Source: Pseudomonas sp. UBA2684 (GTDB lineage Bacteria > Pseudomonadota > Gammaproteobacteria > Pseudomonadales > Pseudomonadaceae). Taken from it: a DNA stretch of 64,000 nt. Each line of letters opens with the position of its first letter. Position 1 is the first letter of the stretch. A program made the translations under genes and the position numbers. The notes under the pieces are model-generated. The model had not been told where the DNA came from and ran no database searches. It saw nothing but the letters and a program-made list of their open reading frames with translations. The stretch spans positions 245,474-309,473 of the forward strand of contig DELY01000044.1 of the NCBI GenBank assembly GCA_002354655.1, in the 5' to 3' direction. Shown here piece after piece: positions 25,673 through 34,380 of this stretch.

Positions 25673-26584
25673 TCAGGATGCACACGCCATTATCAGGAAC
25701 TGGCGAAACGCCTGGGCCGGCTCCGTCAATTGCGCGTCGGGGCACCAGATCAACCCCAGCTCCATCGGCGGAATGGCATCGGCCAAAGGTCGGCTCTCGA
25801 TCTTCTTGCCTTCCAGCGACCAAGCTCGGTAGAGCATGTCCGACAGAATGGTCACGCCAAAACCATGGGCGACCAGCCCACGCAGCGCCTCCATCGAGGA
25901 GGTGCGAAAGGCCACATCCGGCGCCAAGCCTTGTGTACGCCAATAACGCAATGCCGACTCCTCGCCCTCGTCCACCGTCGGCATGATGTACGCGTGCTGG
26001 GCAACGTCGGCGAGGGTGATCGCAGACGCCGAAATAAGCGGATGCTGGCTCGCCAGCCACAGTTGTCGCCGCGAGCGGATCAACACATGGTGTTCGAAAC
26101 GCTGCAGGTTGTGGGTGTTGGAGACGATGGCCAAGCCCATGTCCAGGCTACCGCCCGCGACAGCCGCCTCGATGCTCGCGCGGTCCATGTCGAGCAGGTC
26201 GATTTCCACCTGCGGGTAACTGCGTTTGAAGCGTGCCAGCAAGGCGGGCAAGAAATAACCGAGTACCGTATAAGACGCGCCAACCCTTACCACACCTTGC
26301 ATCGAGTGGCCGAGGAACAACGGTTCGCTGAGTGCATCCTGCAACGTGTCGAGAATATGCCGGGCATGCTGGGCAAACTTATTGCCTTCAGCGGTCAACG
26401 CAACGCCATACGGCAAACGCTCGAACAGGCTGACCCCCAGCGCCTGTTCGAGCTGTAAGACCGCTGCGGTAATCGCCGATTGCGAGACGTGCACCTTGAG
26501 TGCCGCCTGGGAAAACTGCCCCGCGTCGGCAGCCGCCACAAAGTAGCGCAGCTGACGCATCGAAATGTCCTTGCCCTTAGCCAT
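25673..26584 (-). CDS. LysR-family transcriptional regulator
   Basis: The 303-residue protein has an N-terminal winged helix-turn-helix (MRQLRYFVAAADAGQFSQAA ... SQSAITAAVLQLEQALG) and a periplasmic-binding-like effector domain. The start at 26584 keeps eight residues before MRQL. The ATG at 26560 is an alternative with AAGGAC upstream. It is divergent from the AraC gene and probably acts on the gap between them or on the adjacent GPx/SDR operon. Confidence 0.9.
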   Translation of the reverse strand: MAKGKDISMRQLRYFVAAADAGQFSQAALKVHVSQSAITAAVLQLEQALGVSLFERLPYGVALTAEGNKFAQHARHILDTLQDALSEPLFLGHSMQGVVRVGASYTVLGYFLPALLARFKRSYPQVEIDLLDMDRASIEAAVAGGSLDMGLAIVSNTHNLQRFEHHVLIRSRRQLWLASQHPLISASAITLADVAQHAYIMPTVDEGEESALRYWRTQGLAPDVAFRTSSMEALRGLVAHGFGVTILSDMLYRAWSLEGKKIESRPLADAIPPMELGLIWCPDAQLTEPAQAFRQFLIMACAS

Positions 26585-26701
26585 TTGTTTTTCTAATACC
26601 TGCGACGTGTATTTGTGAACTACCTGCGAGCAGCCGCTGAGTAAACTCAATTTTCGAGCGGATCCCCGCCCCACGGAAAAGGCGTGGCCGGCTCCCTAAA
26701 G

Positions 26702-26715
26702 CGGTCTCGCGACCG
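26702..26715. promoter_or_regulatory. Palindrome CGGTC-N4-GACCG between LysR and AraC genes
   Basis: Five-base arms around TCGC lie 44 bp before the AraC start and 118 bp before the LysR start. It is a possible shared operator. Confidence 0.3.
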
Positions 26716-26758
26716 TCCGAGTTTCAGCACCAACAATAAGAACGGCTGAAGGTAGAAG

Positions 26759-27664
26759 ATGAACGCGATCAACTATAGCGAGTACACCTCCGAACATTCC
26801 GGCGACTTTCAGACTGAAGCCTCTTTATCCAAGAAAGGCTTCGACATTCGTGTCGAGCATGCTCGGTGGTCCTGTTCCGGAACCGCAGTGGTGGAAATCC
26901 GCAACAGCTGCCTGATACGTCTGCTGTTGCCCGCTGACAACGTCAACCGCGACGACAGCGCATACAACCTCGGACGTTTTTCCGGGCAGGGCATGCGCCA
27001 CTTCAAGCAACTTGGCCCGCTGTTGTTCATTCCTCATGGTACCGAGTTTCATCTCAAGCATGGCGTCTGCCAACAGAAAGCACTCATCTGCCTGTTCGAC
27101 CCCACGGCACTGGGAGCACTGTCGGCTTATCGCTGGAACTGGGAAGAACGCGCCAACGAAAGCATGCTCAACCTGCAGAGCCTCTACCTCCAGGCATCGT
27201 TGCTGCGGCTGGCAGAAGAAGTCGCTGCGCCGGGATTCGCCAGCGAGCTGCATACCGAATGCCTGTTGACCAGCATCGCTTTGGATCTACGGCGAGAGTT
27301 TCTCGGCCCCCAGGAGGTCAGCGAAGTCGTTGGCAAACTTAGCGCCAGACAGCTAAAGCTGGTGTACGAGCTGGTGGAAGCCGGCCCCGAGGAAGACCTT
27401 TCCCTGAACCGCCTGGCGAATGTTTGTGCCTTACCGGTAAGGAAGCTGTCGCTCTACTTCAAGAACACCACTGGCAAGACCCTGCGTGGCTATGTCGCCC
27501 AGGCGCGCGTGGAGAAAGCCATGGCTTTGCTCGCCGACCAGCGCCTGCTGATCAAGCAGGTGGCGTATGGGGCAGGCTTCCAGAATGCCGCGGCCTTTAC
27601 CGCGGCCTTCCACAAAACAGTCGGCCTGACCCCCGAAGAGTTCCGTCGCCAGCGTTTGGGCTGA
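26759..27664 (+). CDS. AraC/XylS-family transcriptional regulator
   Basis: The 301-residue protein has a variable N-terminal sensor half and a C-terminal double helix-turn-helix at about residues 200-300, with LSLNRLANVCALPVRKLSLY and VAYGAGFQNAAAFTAAFHK. It ends GLTPEEFRRQRLG, as is typical. It converges on the DUF1329 gene at 27806 and is a candidate activator of the adjacent P450-DUF1302-DUF1329 operon. Confidence 0.9.
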   Translation: MNAINYSEYTSEHSGDFQTEASLSKKGFDIRVEHARWSCSGTAVVEIRNSCLIRLLLPADNVNRDDSAYNLGRFSGQGMRHFKQLGPLLFIPHGTEFHLKHGVCQQKALICLFDPTALGALSAYRWNWEERANESMLNLQSLYLQASLLRLAEEVAAPGFASELHTECLLTSIALDLRREFLGPQEVSEVVGKLSARQLKLVYELVEAGPEEDLSLNRLANVCALPVRKLSLYFKNTTGKTLRGYVAQARVEKAMALLADQRLLIKQVAYGAGFQNAAAFTAAFHKTVGLTPEEFRRQRLG

Positions 27665-27730
27665 AACGCGCCTACGGCGAACCACTCACCTGGCAGCCGC
27701 TGCGCTAACTGAACCGAGTTAAAAGCCGTC

Positions 27731-27755
27731 AAAAAAAACGGCCCGTAAGGGCCGT
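27731..27755 (-). terminator. Intrinsic terminator of the P450/GMC/ALDH/DUF operon
   Basis: On the minus strand ACGGCCC-TTAC-GGGCCGT is followed by eight T residues. It lies 51 bp beyond the DUF1329 stop, so it ends the operon that starts at 35651. This is the clearest Rho-independent terminator in the window. Confidence 0.85.
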
Positions 27756-27805
27756 AAAACTCATGGAGCGGAGCACTGGGCTAACAGCGGCCTGCTACAC
27801 GCGCA

Positions 27806-29173
27806 TCAACGTTGCGTTTCCAGGGACACAATCGATTCGGGGCTCATGTCGCGCTCCGAGTGCGGCTTGTCATGGAATCGGTAGCCACCCTTCAGGGCGT
27901 CGTTGACCAACGCGTACATGCCTTTGTTAAAGTCATAGCTGACGTTCTTGACGTTGTAGGGGATGGTCTTGTCGTAGATCTGCACCCCGCTGAGAAACAG
28001 CGAGCGATACAGCGCGCCGCTCTGATCCCAAGCGTCGTACAGGCCGATGCCGAAGGTATCTTCATCGAGGTAGTAGGTCCGTTTGCTGTAGACATGGCGC
28101 TTGCCAGACTTGAGCGTGGCCTCGACCTCCCATACGCGATGCAACTCCCAACGCTCGCACACCGGGTTAGCGTGGTGCTTGAGAAATTGCTCCTCCTGCC
28201 CGCACTCGAAGTAGAACTTGTAGGCGTTGTAGGGAATGTACATTTCCTTCTTGCCGACCAGTTTGTAATCGAAACGGTCCTGGCTACCGGAGAACATCTG
28301 TAGCTCGTCGAACAGGTTCACCCCGCCCTGGTTCGGCACCGGGGTGTCGTAGGCGAACTCAGGTGCCAGCTTGATGCGGCGCATGCCGGGGGTGTAGCTC
28401 CAGGCAAGGCGCGGTTTGCTCTGCGGGTCGAGGTAATCGGCGAGGATGATCAGTTGCCCGGCGCTACGCGCGGGGTAGGTATCCATGGCCCATACCCGTG
28501 CGTACATCGCCGGATCGCGGTCGGCCTGGCCGACCTGGTAGTACGGCATTTCCTCGAAGGTGGTGGATTCGGCGGCCTTGGTCACACTGCCATTGCTGTC
28601 CACTACCCAGCTGTTGGACGAGCTCGTGGTGGAGAAGCCAGGGCCGATCTTGTAACGCAGCTGCTGGTTCCAGATCACTTCGTTGCCATTCTTCGGGATC
28701 GGGAACGGCAAGCCGCCACGGCAGGTGGGATCGACCGCCAAGCCATCCTTGAGCATGCTGCAGCCGGTGGCATTACGCACCGTCGCCTGCAAAATATCCT
28801 GGGGATAGGCCGTAGTCCGGTGGCTCGGGTAGATATCCATGTACCAGCTGTCCGGATGCTTCTTCAGCAGGGCCTTCTGCCCTGCGCTGAGTTTGTCGGC
28901 GTATTGCTCGACATTGCTTGAGTCGATGCGAAACAGCGGTTTCTCATCCTTGAAGGGGTCGACCCAGAAACCGCTGTCGGGTTTGTGTCCAGCCGGGATG
29001 GTGCGCAGCCCACCCTCGTAGGGCGGAATGCTGCCATCGGCATTGCCGGCCTGCACGGCACCGAAGAGCGTCAGGCTCTTGCCAAGCTCCTGCGCCTCAT
29101 CGGCGCTGACCGCTGCCTGGCTGCATGTGGCAAACCCCATCAAAGCGAACGCCAGGGCTATTTGATTTCTCAT
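27806..29173 (-). CDS. DUF1329 periplasmic protein (copy 2)
   Basis: The 455-residue protein is a close paralogue of the one at 20629. It shares the signal peptide, VSADEAQELGKSLTLFGAVQ, YEGGLRTIPAGHKPDSGFW, QMFSGSQDRFDYKLVGKKEM and YDAWD. It is the last gene of the six-gene minus operon, 24 bp after its DUF1302 partner. The role is probably a periplasmic lipid- or hydrophobe-binding protein of the LolA-like fold (family knowledge and inference). Confidence 0.92.
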   Translation of the reverse strand: MRNQIALAFALMGFATCSQAAVSADEAQELGKSLTLFGAVQAGNADGSIPPYEGGLRTIPAGHKPDSGFWVDPFKDEKPLFRIDSSNVEQYADKLSAGQKALLKKHPDSWYMDIYPSHRTTAYPQDILQATVRNATGCSMLKDGLAVDPTCRGGLPFPIPKNGNEVIWNQQLRYKIGPGFSTTSSSNSWVVDSNGSVTKAAESTTFEEMPYYQVGQADRDPAMYARVWAMDTYPARSAGQLIILADYLDPQSKPRLAWSYTPGMRRIKLAPEFAYDTPVPNQGGVNLFDELQMFSGSQDRFDYKLVGKKEMYIPYNAYKFYFECGQEEQFLKHHANPVCERWELHRVWEVEATLKSGKRHVYSKRTYYLDEDTFGIGLYDAWDQSGALYRSLFLSGVQIYDKTIPYNVKNVSYDFNKGMYALVNDALKGGYRFHDKPHSERDMSPESIVSLETQR

Positions 29174-29197
29174 CGGAAGGCTCCGTTATTGGATTTG

Positions 29198-30856
29198 TTA
29201 GATGGAGGTCTTGAAGGTGAGTGCCAGCCAGCCACGGTCGGTGCCACCCACCGCTCCGTTACCACCGACGCTGCCATCATTCAGGGTCTTGGACTGGGCG
29301 CGGCTATCGGCGTAACGCAGACCGAACTCGAAACGCTGCGCATAGGTGAGCTGAACCCCCGCCGACCAAGTCAACGCACCCTCGTTGCCGCCACCGGCCG
29401 TGGCCGCATTGCCATGCAGGCCGTAGTTGACGGTCAGCGGCACGCTCATGTCCCAGGACGGCAACACCGACAGGTATTGCGGGGTGTAATTGAGCGCCAC
29501 AGCCAGGTAGTCGCGTGTCGAGCAGCCGTCCGACTTGTCGCCCGAGCCAGGCGTACCAACGCGTGGGTCAATGCAGTTGGCGCTGCCTTCGCCCAGATAC
29601 AGTTCTTCGTGGTCGGTGACCTTGCGCAGGTGGCTGTAGGCAACTTCGGCCAGCAGCGTGGCGCTATTGGAGATGAAGTTGCGAGGCACCCCATAAATGG
29701 CGTTGGCCACGGCATGGATCGAGTCGCCGCGCGGCCCTTCGTGGTCTTGCAGATCCACGCCCACGGCATTCAGCGCACCGCCCTTGCGGTAGGACAGCTC
29801 GCCGGCGACCGACACCGTATCGAGCATGCGCGAGAAGCTCAGCCCTACCAGCTTGACGTTACGCGGGTAGACCAGTCGGTAACTGCCTTCCAACGGGTTG
29901 ACCTGTGGCGCCAGCCAGGGTTGGTAATCGTCGAACTGGCGGTAGTACAGGCCAATGGTCGACTCGATGGCCTGGGCGTCGTATTTGGCCATCAGGCCAA
30001 AGTTGGCGGCATCGCGACCCAGGCGAGAGGAGCCACGCTGAAAGGTTGCACCGTTGGGCGCCAGCGGCAGACGGTCCGGCCCCTCGAAGAACGGGTCCGC
30101 CGCACCGAAGTAGGTACCGCCATAGGGAATCCGGGTGTAATCCCACTCGTAGAAATACTGCCCAGCGAGCGTCAGGCTCTCGCTGACCTGCGCCTTGGCG
30201 GATACCTGGCCGATAGGCAGGAACACCTCCTTGGTTTCGATACCCGGACTGGTCACCGCCTTGACCCCATCGGTAGGAGCCTGAGAGTAGGAAATGGCAT
30301 GGCTGCCAAACAACAGCCCTTCGCCCCAGTAGTTGGTATGGCGCCCCACCTTCAGGTTGACCAACGACTCGCCGAGCCTGAAGTTGCGCCAGACGAAGGC
30401 GTCCAGAATCTCGCCGGAAGGCCCGTGCACATAGCGCTTCACTTGCGAACTGTAGCGATTGTCGTGGTAGCTGGTGGCATAGCCGGGGACAGCACTGTGC
30501 ACCTGATCATCGCGGTAGGCATGGTCGTACCAGGCCGCCGCGCTGAGCCGGGCGCCCCACTCCCGGCGGTAGGAAAAGTCGATTTCACTCAGCAGGTCGA
30601 GGCGATTGGTGACGATATCGCCTTTGTCGAACTTGCCGTCGGACTCGTCGTAGGTGGGGCTACGCATGATGCGGCTGTCCTGCCCCTCCGTGCGCATGCC
30701 CAGGTTGTAGCGAACGGTGTTGTCCCAACGCAGGCGCATATCCGGGTTGGCCATCTCGATGGTGGCGCCCATCGCATGCCCCGTCCCGCTTAGCGCCAGG
30801 AACGTCATGGCGCCCCGGGTAAGCCACCATCGATCTTGTTTGCTCATGCCATTCAT
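29198..30856 (-). CDS. DUF1302 outer-membrane protein (copy 2)
   Basis: The 552-residue exported protein has a signal peptide ending near GTGHAMG, then NPDMRLRWDNTVRYNLGMR, and ends in ALTFKTSI. It aligns along its length with the copies at 22018 and 45142 (for example QASPTDGVKAVTSPGIETKE-like and GLEGNAATAGG-like blocks). It is predicted to be an outer-membrane barrel. The ATG at 30856 has AAGGTGG upstream; an alternative is 30847. It lies 112 bp after the ALDH in the same operon. Confidence 0.92.
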   Translation of the reverse strand: MNGMSKQDRWWLTRGAMTFLALSGTGHAMGATIEMANPDMRLRWDNTVRYNLGMRTEGQDSRIMRSPTYDESDGKFDKGDIVTNRLDLLSEIDFSYRREWGARLSAAAWYDHAYRDDQVHSAVPGYATSYHDNRYSSQVKRYVHGPSGEILDAFVWRNFRLGESLVNLKVGRHTNYWGEGLLFGSHAISYSQAPTDGVKAVTSPGIETKEVFLPIGQVSAKAQVSESLTLAGQYFYEWDYTRIPYGGTYFGAADPFFEGPDRLPLAPNGATFQRGSSRLGRDAANFGLMAKYDAQAIESTIGLYYRQFDDYQPWLAPQVNPLEGSYRLVYPRNVKLVGLSFSRMLDTVSVAGELSYRKGGALNAVGVDLQDHEGPRGDSIHAVANAIYGVPRNFISNSATLLAEVAYSHLRKVTDHEELYLGEGSANCIDPRVGTPGSGDKSDGCSTRDYLAVALNYTPQYLSVLPSWDMSVPLTVNYGLHGNAATAGGGNEGALTWSAGVQLTYAQRFEFGLRYADSRAQSKTLNDGSVGGNGAVGGTDRGWLALTFKTSI

Positions 30857-30968
30857 GTAATCCACCTTCTTGTTTTTGTTTTCAGTCGTGATGGGCGCTC
30901 GACGAAATTGCAGGCGTCGAAACCCCATGGCGTGGCGTACGGGCCACACCAGGTCGCATCGAAACGCG

Positions 30969-32459
30969 TCAGCGCCCGATGGGATAAATGATCGATTTCT
31001 CCTCGGTGAACTCCCTCAGCCAATCCGGGCCGAACTCTCGGCCGATGCCCGAGCGTTTGTAGCCGCCGATCGGCGCGTAGGGCATCTTGCCGCCACCACC
31101 GTTGAGGTAGACGCTGCCGGCGCGGATACGCCGGGCCATCTGGTAGGCGGTCGCGGCGTCGGCTGTGGCGATGCCGCCGTTGAGGCCGTAGCGCGAGTCG
31201 TTGGCGATGGCGATGGCCTCTTCGTCCGTGTCGAAGCCGATGGTCACGCCGACCGGGCCGAAGATTTCCTCTTGGGCAATGCTCATGTCGTTGCGCACGT
31301 CATCGAACAAGGTGATGTCGCTAAAAAAGCCCTTGGCCAATCCCGCTGGGCGGCCACCACCGCACACCAGGGTCGCCCCAGCATCGCGCCCACTGGCGAC
31401 GAAATGCTCGACCTTGCCGCGCTGCGACTCACGAATCAGTGGCCCCATCACCACGCTGGGGTCGGCTGGGTTACCGATCTTCATCTGGCTGGCCACGGCC
31501 TTGGCGATCTGCACGAACTGCTCGCGCACCGAGTTGTGCACCACGAAGCGCGTGAGCAAGGCACAGCCCTGGCCCGCATTCACCGTCAGCCCGGCGATGG
31601 CGCCCAAGGCGGTGGCCTGGATATCGGCATCCGGGCGCACGATCAACGCGGACTTGCCGCCCAACTCCAGGTGCACGCGTTTCAGGGTGGCGGCTGCCTG
31701 GGACATGATGCTCACGCCAACCGCTTCGGAGCCGGTAAAAGACACCATGTCCACCCGCGGGTCGCTGCTCAGCAAACTACCGACCTCGGCCCCGCCCGTG
31801 ACAATGTTCAGCACGCCCTTGGGCAGGCCGATTTCTTCAGCGATCAGGCCGAACAACAGCGCCGAATACGGCGTGAACGGCGATGGTTTAAGCACCAACG
31901 TGTTGCCCGCCAGCAGGGCCGGAAACACCTTGGCCAGGTTGAGCAGAAACGGAAAGTTGTAGCCGGTGATACCCGCTACCACGCCGATAGGCTCGCGCTC
32001 GATACTGCCGCTGCCGAGAATCATCGGCCCCGCCGGATTGAACGGATTGACCGTCGCGTCCACCGGAATCTGTCGCGCGTCGTTGTGCAGCGACTGGTCG
32101 ATGGCGGTGAGCACGTGGGCCAGCGGCATGTCCACCTGCATGGCGTAGGTGACGCCCTGTGAGCAGCCAACCTCGGCGATGATCAGTGCGGCGATCTGTT
32201 CGCGGCGCACCACCAGTGCACCGTGCATGCGGCGCATGTAGTCAGCCCGTTCGGCCATGCTCAAGCGGGGCCAGGGACCGTTGTCGAACGCTTGTCGTGC
32301 AGCGGCGATGGCGGCATCGGCGCTGACGCTATCGCCGACCGGCGCATGGCCGATCACCGCTTCGCTGGCCGGGTTGAGCACGGCCTCGCTGGCACCGTCG
32401 GCCGCCACCCAGGCACCGTCGATATAGAGTTTAGTCAGGTGGGTAAATGGAATACTCAT
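30969..32459 (-). CDS. Aldehyde dehydrogenase (NAD(P)-dependent)
   Basis: The 496-residue ALDH-superfamily enzyme has catalytic Glu in LELGGKSALIV and catalytic Cys in NAGQGCALLTR. GSEAVGVSIM and the C-terminal PIGGYKRSGIGREFG are usual. It oxidises an aldehyde to an acid. Its ATG overlaps the GMC stop as ATGA, so both products of the alcohol-aldehyde-acid sequence are translated together. The reaction probably follows P450 hydroxylation at a methyl group (inference). Confidence 0.94.
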   Translation of the reverse strand: MSIPFTHLTKLYIDGAWVAADGASEAVLNPASEAVIGHAPVGDSVSADAAIAAARQAFDNGPWPRLSMAERADYMRRMHGALVVRREQIAALIIAEVGCSQGVTYAMQVDMPLAHVLTAIDQSLHNDARQIPVDATVNPFNPAGPMILGSGSIEREPIGVVAGITGYNFPFLLNLAKVFPALLAGNTLVLKPSPFTPYSALLFGLIAEEIGLPKGVLNIVTGGAEVGSLLSSDPRVDMVSFTGSEAVGVSIMSQAAATLKRVHLELGGKSALIVRPDADIQATALGAIAGLTVNAGQGCALLTRFVVHNSVREQFVQIAKAVASQMKIGNPADPSVVMGPLIRESQRGKVEHFVASGRDAGATLVCGGGRPAGLAKGFFSDITLFDDVRNDMSIAQEEIFGPVGVTIGFDTDEEAIAIANDSRYGLNGGIATADAATAYQMARRIRAGSVYLNGGGGKMPYAPIGGYKRSGIGREFGPDWLREFTEEKSIIYPIGR

Positions 32460-34075
32460 GCGCCTACCGCTCCTGCGACTTTCCCAGTGATGATTTCCGC
32501 GGCGCGCATGGCAATCGCCATGGCCGGCGCATTGGTGTTGCCCGAAATCAGGCAGGGCATGACCGAGGTATCGACCACACGAATGCCCTCGACCCCGCGC
32601 ACGTTGAGTTGCGGATCGAGTACCGCATCGCGGTCGGTGCCCATGCGGCAGGTGCCGGAGACGTGATAGGCGGTCTGCCCGTAGCGGCGGAAGGCGGCAA
32701 GGATCTCCTCATCACTTTCCACCTGCGGACCAGGCGTCAGCTCATGCACGATGAACGGTTTAAGCGCCGGCTCCGCGGCCAGACGGCGGAACCAACGGAA
32801 CAGCGAGATGGCCGAACTGCGGTCGACTTCAGCACTCAGGTAGTTGGCGACGATCTGCGGCGGCATGGCCGGATCAGCCGACTGAATGCGGATCTCGCCC
32901 TGGCTTTGCGGGCGCAGGAAGTAGCCGCCGATAGTCAGGCCCGGCTGCTTGTCGATCATCACCTGGTTGCCGTCGCCGTCCATGGAAAACAGGCTGACGC
33001 CAATCTGCGCATCCGGGCGCTCCAACTCGGGACGGGTTTTCACGAAACCGCCGGCCTCATGCGCCGCGTGCGTCATCGGACCTTTCTTGCGCAGGAAGTA
33101 CTGGATGACCGAACGCAGCAAGCCCACGCCGGCAAAGCAATGATTCAGGCTGCCGCGGGTGACCCGGTACTGCATGGCCATGTACACGTGTTCGCGCAGG
33201 TTGCGGCCCACGTCCGGTGCATCGCACACCAGGGCGATGCCATGCTGCTTAAGTAACTCGGCCGGGCCAACGCCAGACAGTTGTAGCAATTTCGGCGACT
33301 CGATGGCCCCCGCACACAACAGCACCTCGCGGCGCACGCCGAAGCGCAACGGGGCGGATGCGCGCTGGGCGTGCACAGCAACCGCACGGCGCTGGCGAAA
33401 CTCGATGCGCTGCACGTCGGTGCCGGTCATCACCGTCAGGTTGGCACGACCGCGCACCGGGTCGAGAAATGCCTTGGCCGCGCTGAAACGCTGGCCGTTC
33501 CAAGTGGTTTGCGGCTGATAACCGAACCCGCCGTGGCTGACCGCATCGACATGGTTGGTATCGGCAACGCGGGCGGCGCCCACCTCGCCCGCAGCGCTGA
33601 TGATCGCCTCGCACAGCGGATCGCCCGCCGGGTGCACGCTGACCTTGAGCGGGCCACCAACACCGCGCCATTGCGCCGCACCAAGCTGGTGATCCTCCAG
33701 GGCGACGAATTGCCGACCCATGTCTTTCCAGCCCCAGCCGGTACATCCCTGGGCTTCCCACGCATCGTAGTCGGCCGGTGCGCCGCGGACGTAGACCATG
33801 CCGTTGACCGAACTGGAGCCCCCAATGGTTTTGCCCTTGAGCCATAGTTCATTGGCCATGCCTTCGCCACGCGCGGCCTGGTAATTCCACACATGCGGGT
33901 TGCCGGCGCTGAGTAGTTTGCCGATACCGCGCGGCATCGCGATCAGTGGGCTGGTGTGATCCGGCCCGCTCTCGAGCAGCAGCACCGACACCTCGGGGTC
34001 AGCGGAAAGTCGGTTGGCCAGTACGCAACCGGCAGACCCGGCCCCGATAATGATGTAGTCGTAGGTTTGGCTCAT
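32456..34075 (-). CDS. GMC-family alcohol dehydrogenase (choline-dehydrogenase-like)
   Basis: The 539-residue flavoprotein has the FAD motif IIIGAGSAGCVLANRL at residue 7 onward and GGSSSVNGMVYVRG. Its C-terminal active site has YHVSGTCRMG and NTNAPAMAIAMRAAE with the His/Asn pair. The family includes AlkJ-like alcohol dehydrogenases that pass electrons to the quinone pool. The ATG at 34075 overlaps the ferredoxin stop and has GAGA upstream. With the P450 and ALDH it forms a hydroxylate-oxidise-oxidise series. Confidence 0.93.
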   Translation of the reverse strand: MSQTYDYIIIGAGSAGCVLANRLSADPEVSVLLLESGPDHTSPLIAMPRGIGKLLSAGNPHVWNYQAARGEGMANELWLKGKTIGGSSSVNGMVYVRGAPADYDAWEAQGCTGWGWKDMGRQFVALEDHQLGAAQWRGVGGPLKVSVHPAGDPLCEAIISAAGEVGAARVADTNHVDAVSHGGFGYQPQTTWNGQRFSAAKAFLDPVRGRANLTVMTGTDVQRIEFRQRRAVAVHAQRASAPLRFGVRREVLLCAGAIESPKLLQLSGVGPAELLKQHGIALVCDAPDVGRNLREHVYMAMQYRVTRGSLNHCFAGVGLLRSVIQYFLRKKGPMTHAAHEAGGFVKTRPELERPDAQIGVSLFSMDGDGNQVMIDKQPGLTIGGYFLRPQSQGEIRIQSADPAMPPQIVANYLSAEVDRSSAISLFRWFRRLAAEPALKPFIVHELTPGPQVESDEEILAAFRRYGQTAYHVSGTCRMGTDRDAVLDPQLNVRGVEGIRVVDTSVMPCLISGNTNAPAMAIAMRAAEIITGKVAGAVGA

Positions 34076-34380
34076 AACATCTCTTTTTCTTCTGGATTGC
34101 CGAATAAGGTCACGTTTGTACGGGGGCATGCACTACGCATGCATGGCGCATGCGTTATGCCGGTAACAGCTAACTCAGCCGGTGCTGGGCTCGTCGATAC
34201 CTGAATGATTCGTTCCGGGCAGGCTCGGGCTCCGCGCAGGGCAAGCCCTTCCTGCCCCGCCGCGACCACAAAACCGCAGGTGGCGATGTAACCGTTGTCA
34301 TCCAGCTCATACAGCCCGGGCGCCACGTGATGGCAGCGCGCATGACCGGCGCAGGCCAAGCTGTCGACGATGATCTTCAT
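34072..34380 (-). CDS. CxxHxxC ferredoxin (P450-associated 3Fe-4S/4Fe-4S type) with C-terminal extension
   Basis: Residues 1-62 match small P450 ferredoxins: C10-A-G-H13-A-R-C16 and C54-P, with His in place of one Cys. Such proteins are usually about 60-70 residues. Here the frame continues to 102 residues, with two extra Cys in a tail (ITHAPCMRSACPRTN) partly encoded by a DNA hairpin (34125-34161). The start overlaps the P450 stop and the stop overlaps the GMC start, each as ATGA. It should reduce the adjacent P450; no dedicated reductase is next to it. Confidence 0.85.
   Translation of the reverse strand: MKIIVDSLACAGHARCHHVAPGLYELDDNGYIATCGFVVAAGQEGLALRGARACPERIIQVSTSPAPAELAVTGITHAPCMRSACPRTNVTLFGNPEEKEML
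34125..34161. repeat. Interrupted palindrome inside the ferredoxin tail
   Basis: GGCAT (34125-34129) plus ACGCATGC (34135-34142) pair with GCATGCGT (34148-34155) plus ATGCC (34157-34161). It encodes roughly residues 73-85 of the extended ferredoxin. It may be a small insertion or an mRNA hairpin that tunes the coupled GMC start. Confidence 0.5.

Noticed and set aside
28985-30793. Long + strand open frame (about 600 codons) opposite DUF1302/DUF1329
   Set aside because: It is antisense to two well-supported genes, lacks family motifs and is an effect of GC-rich codon structure.
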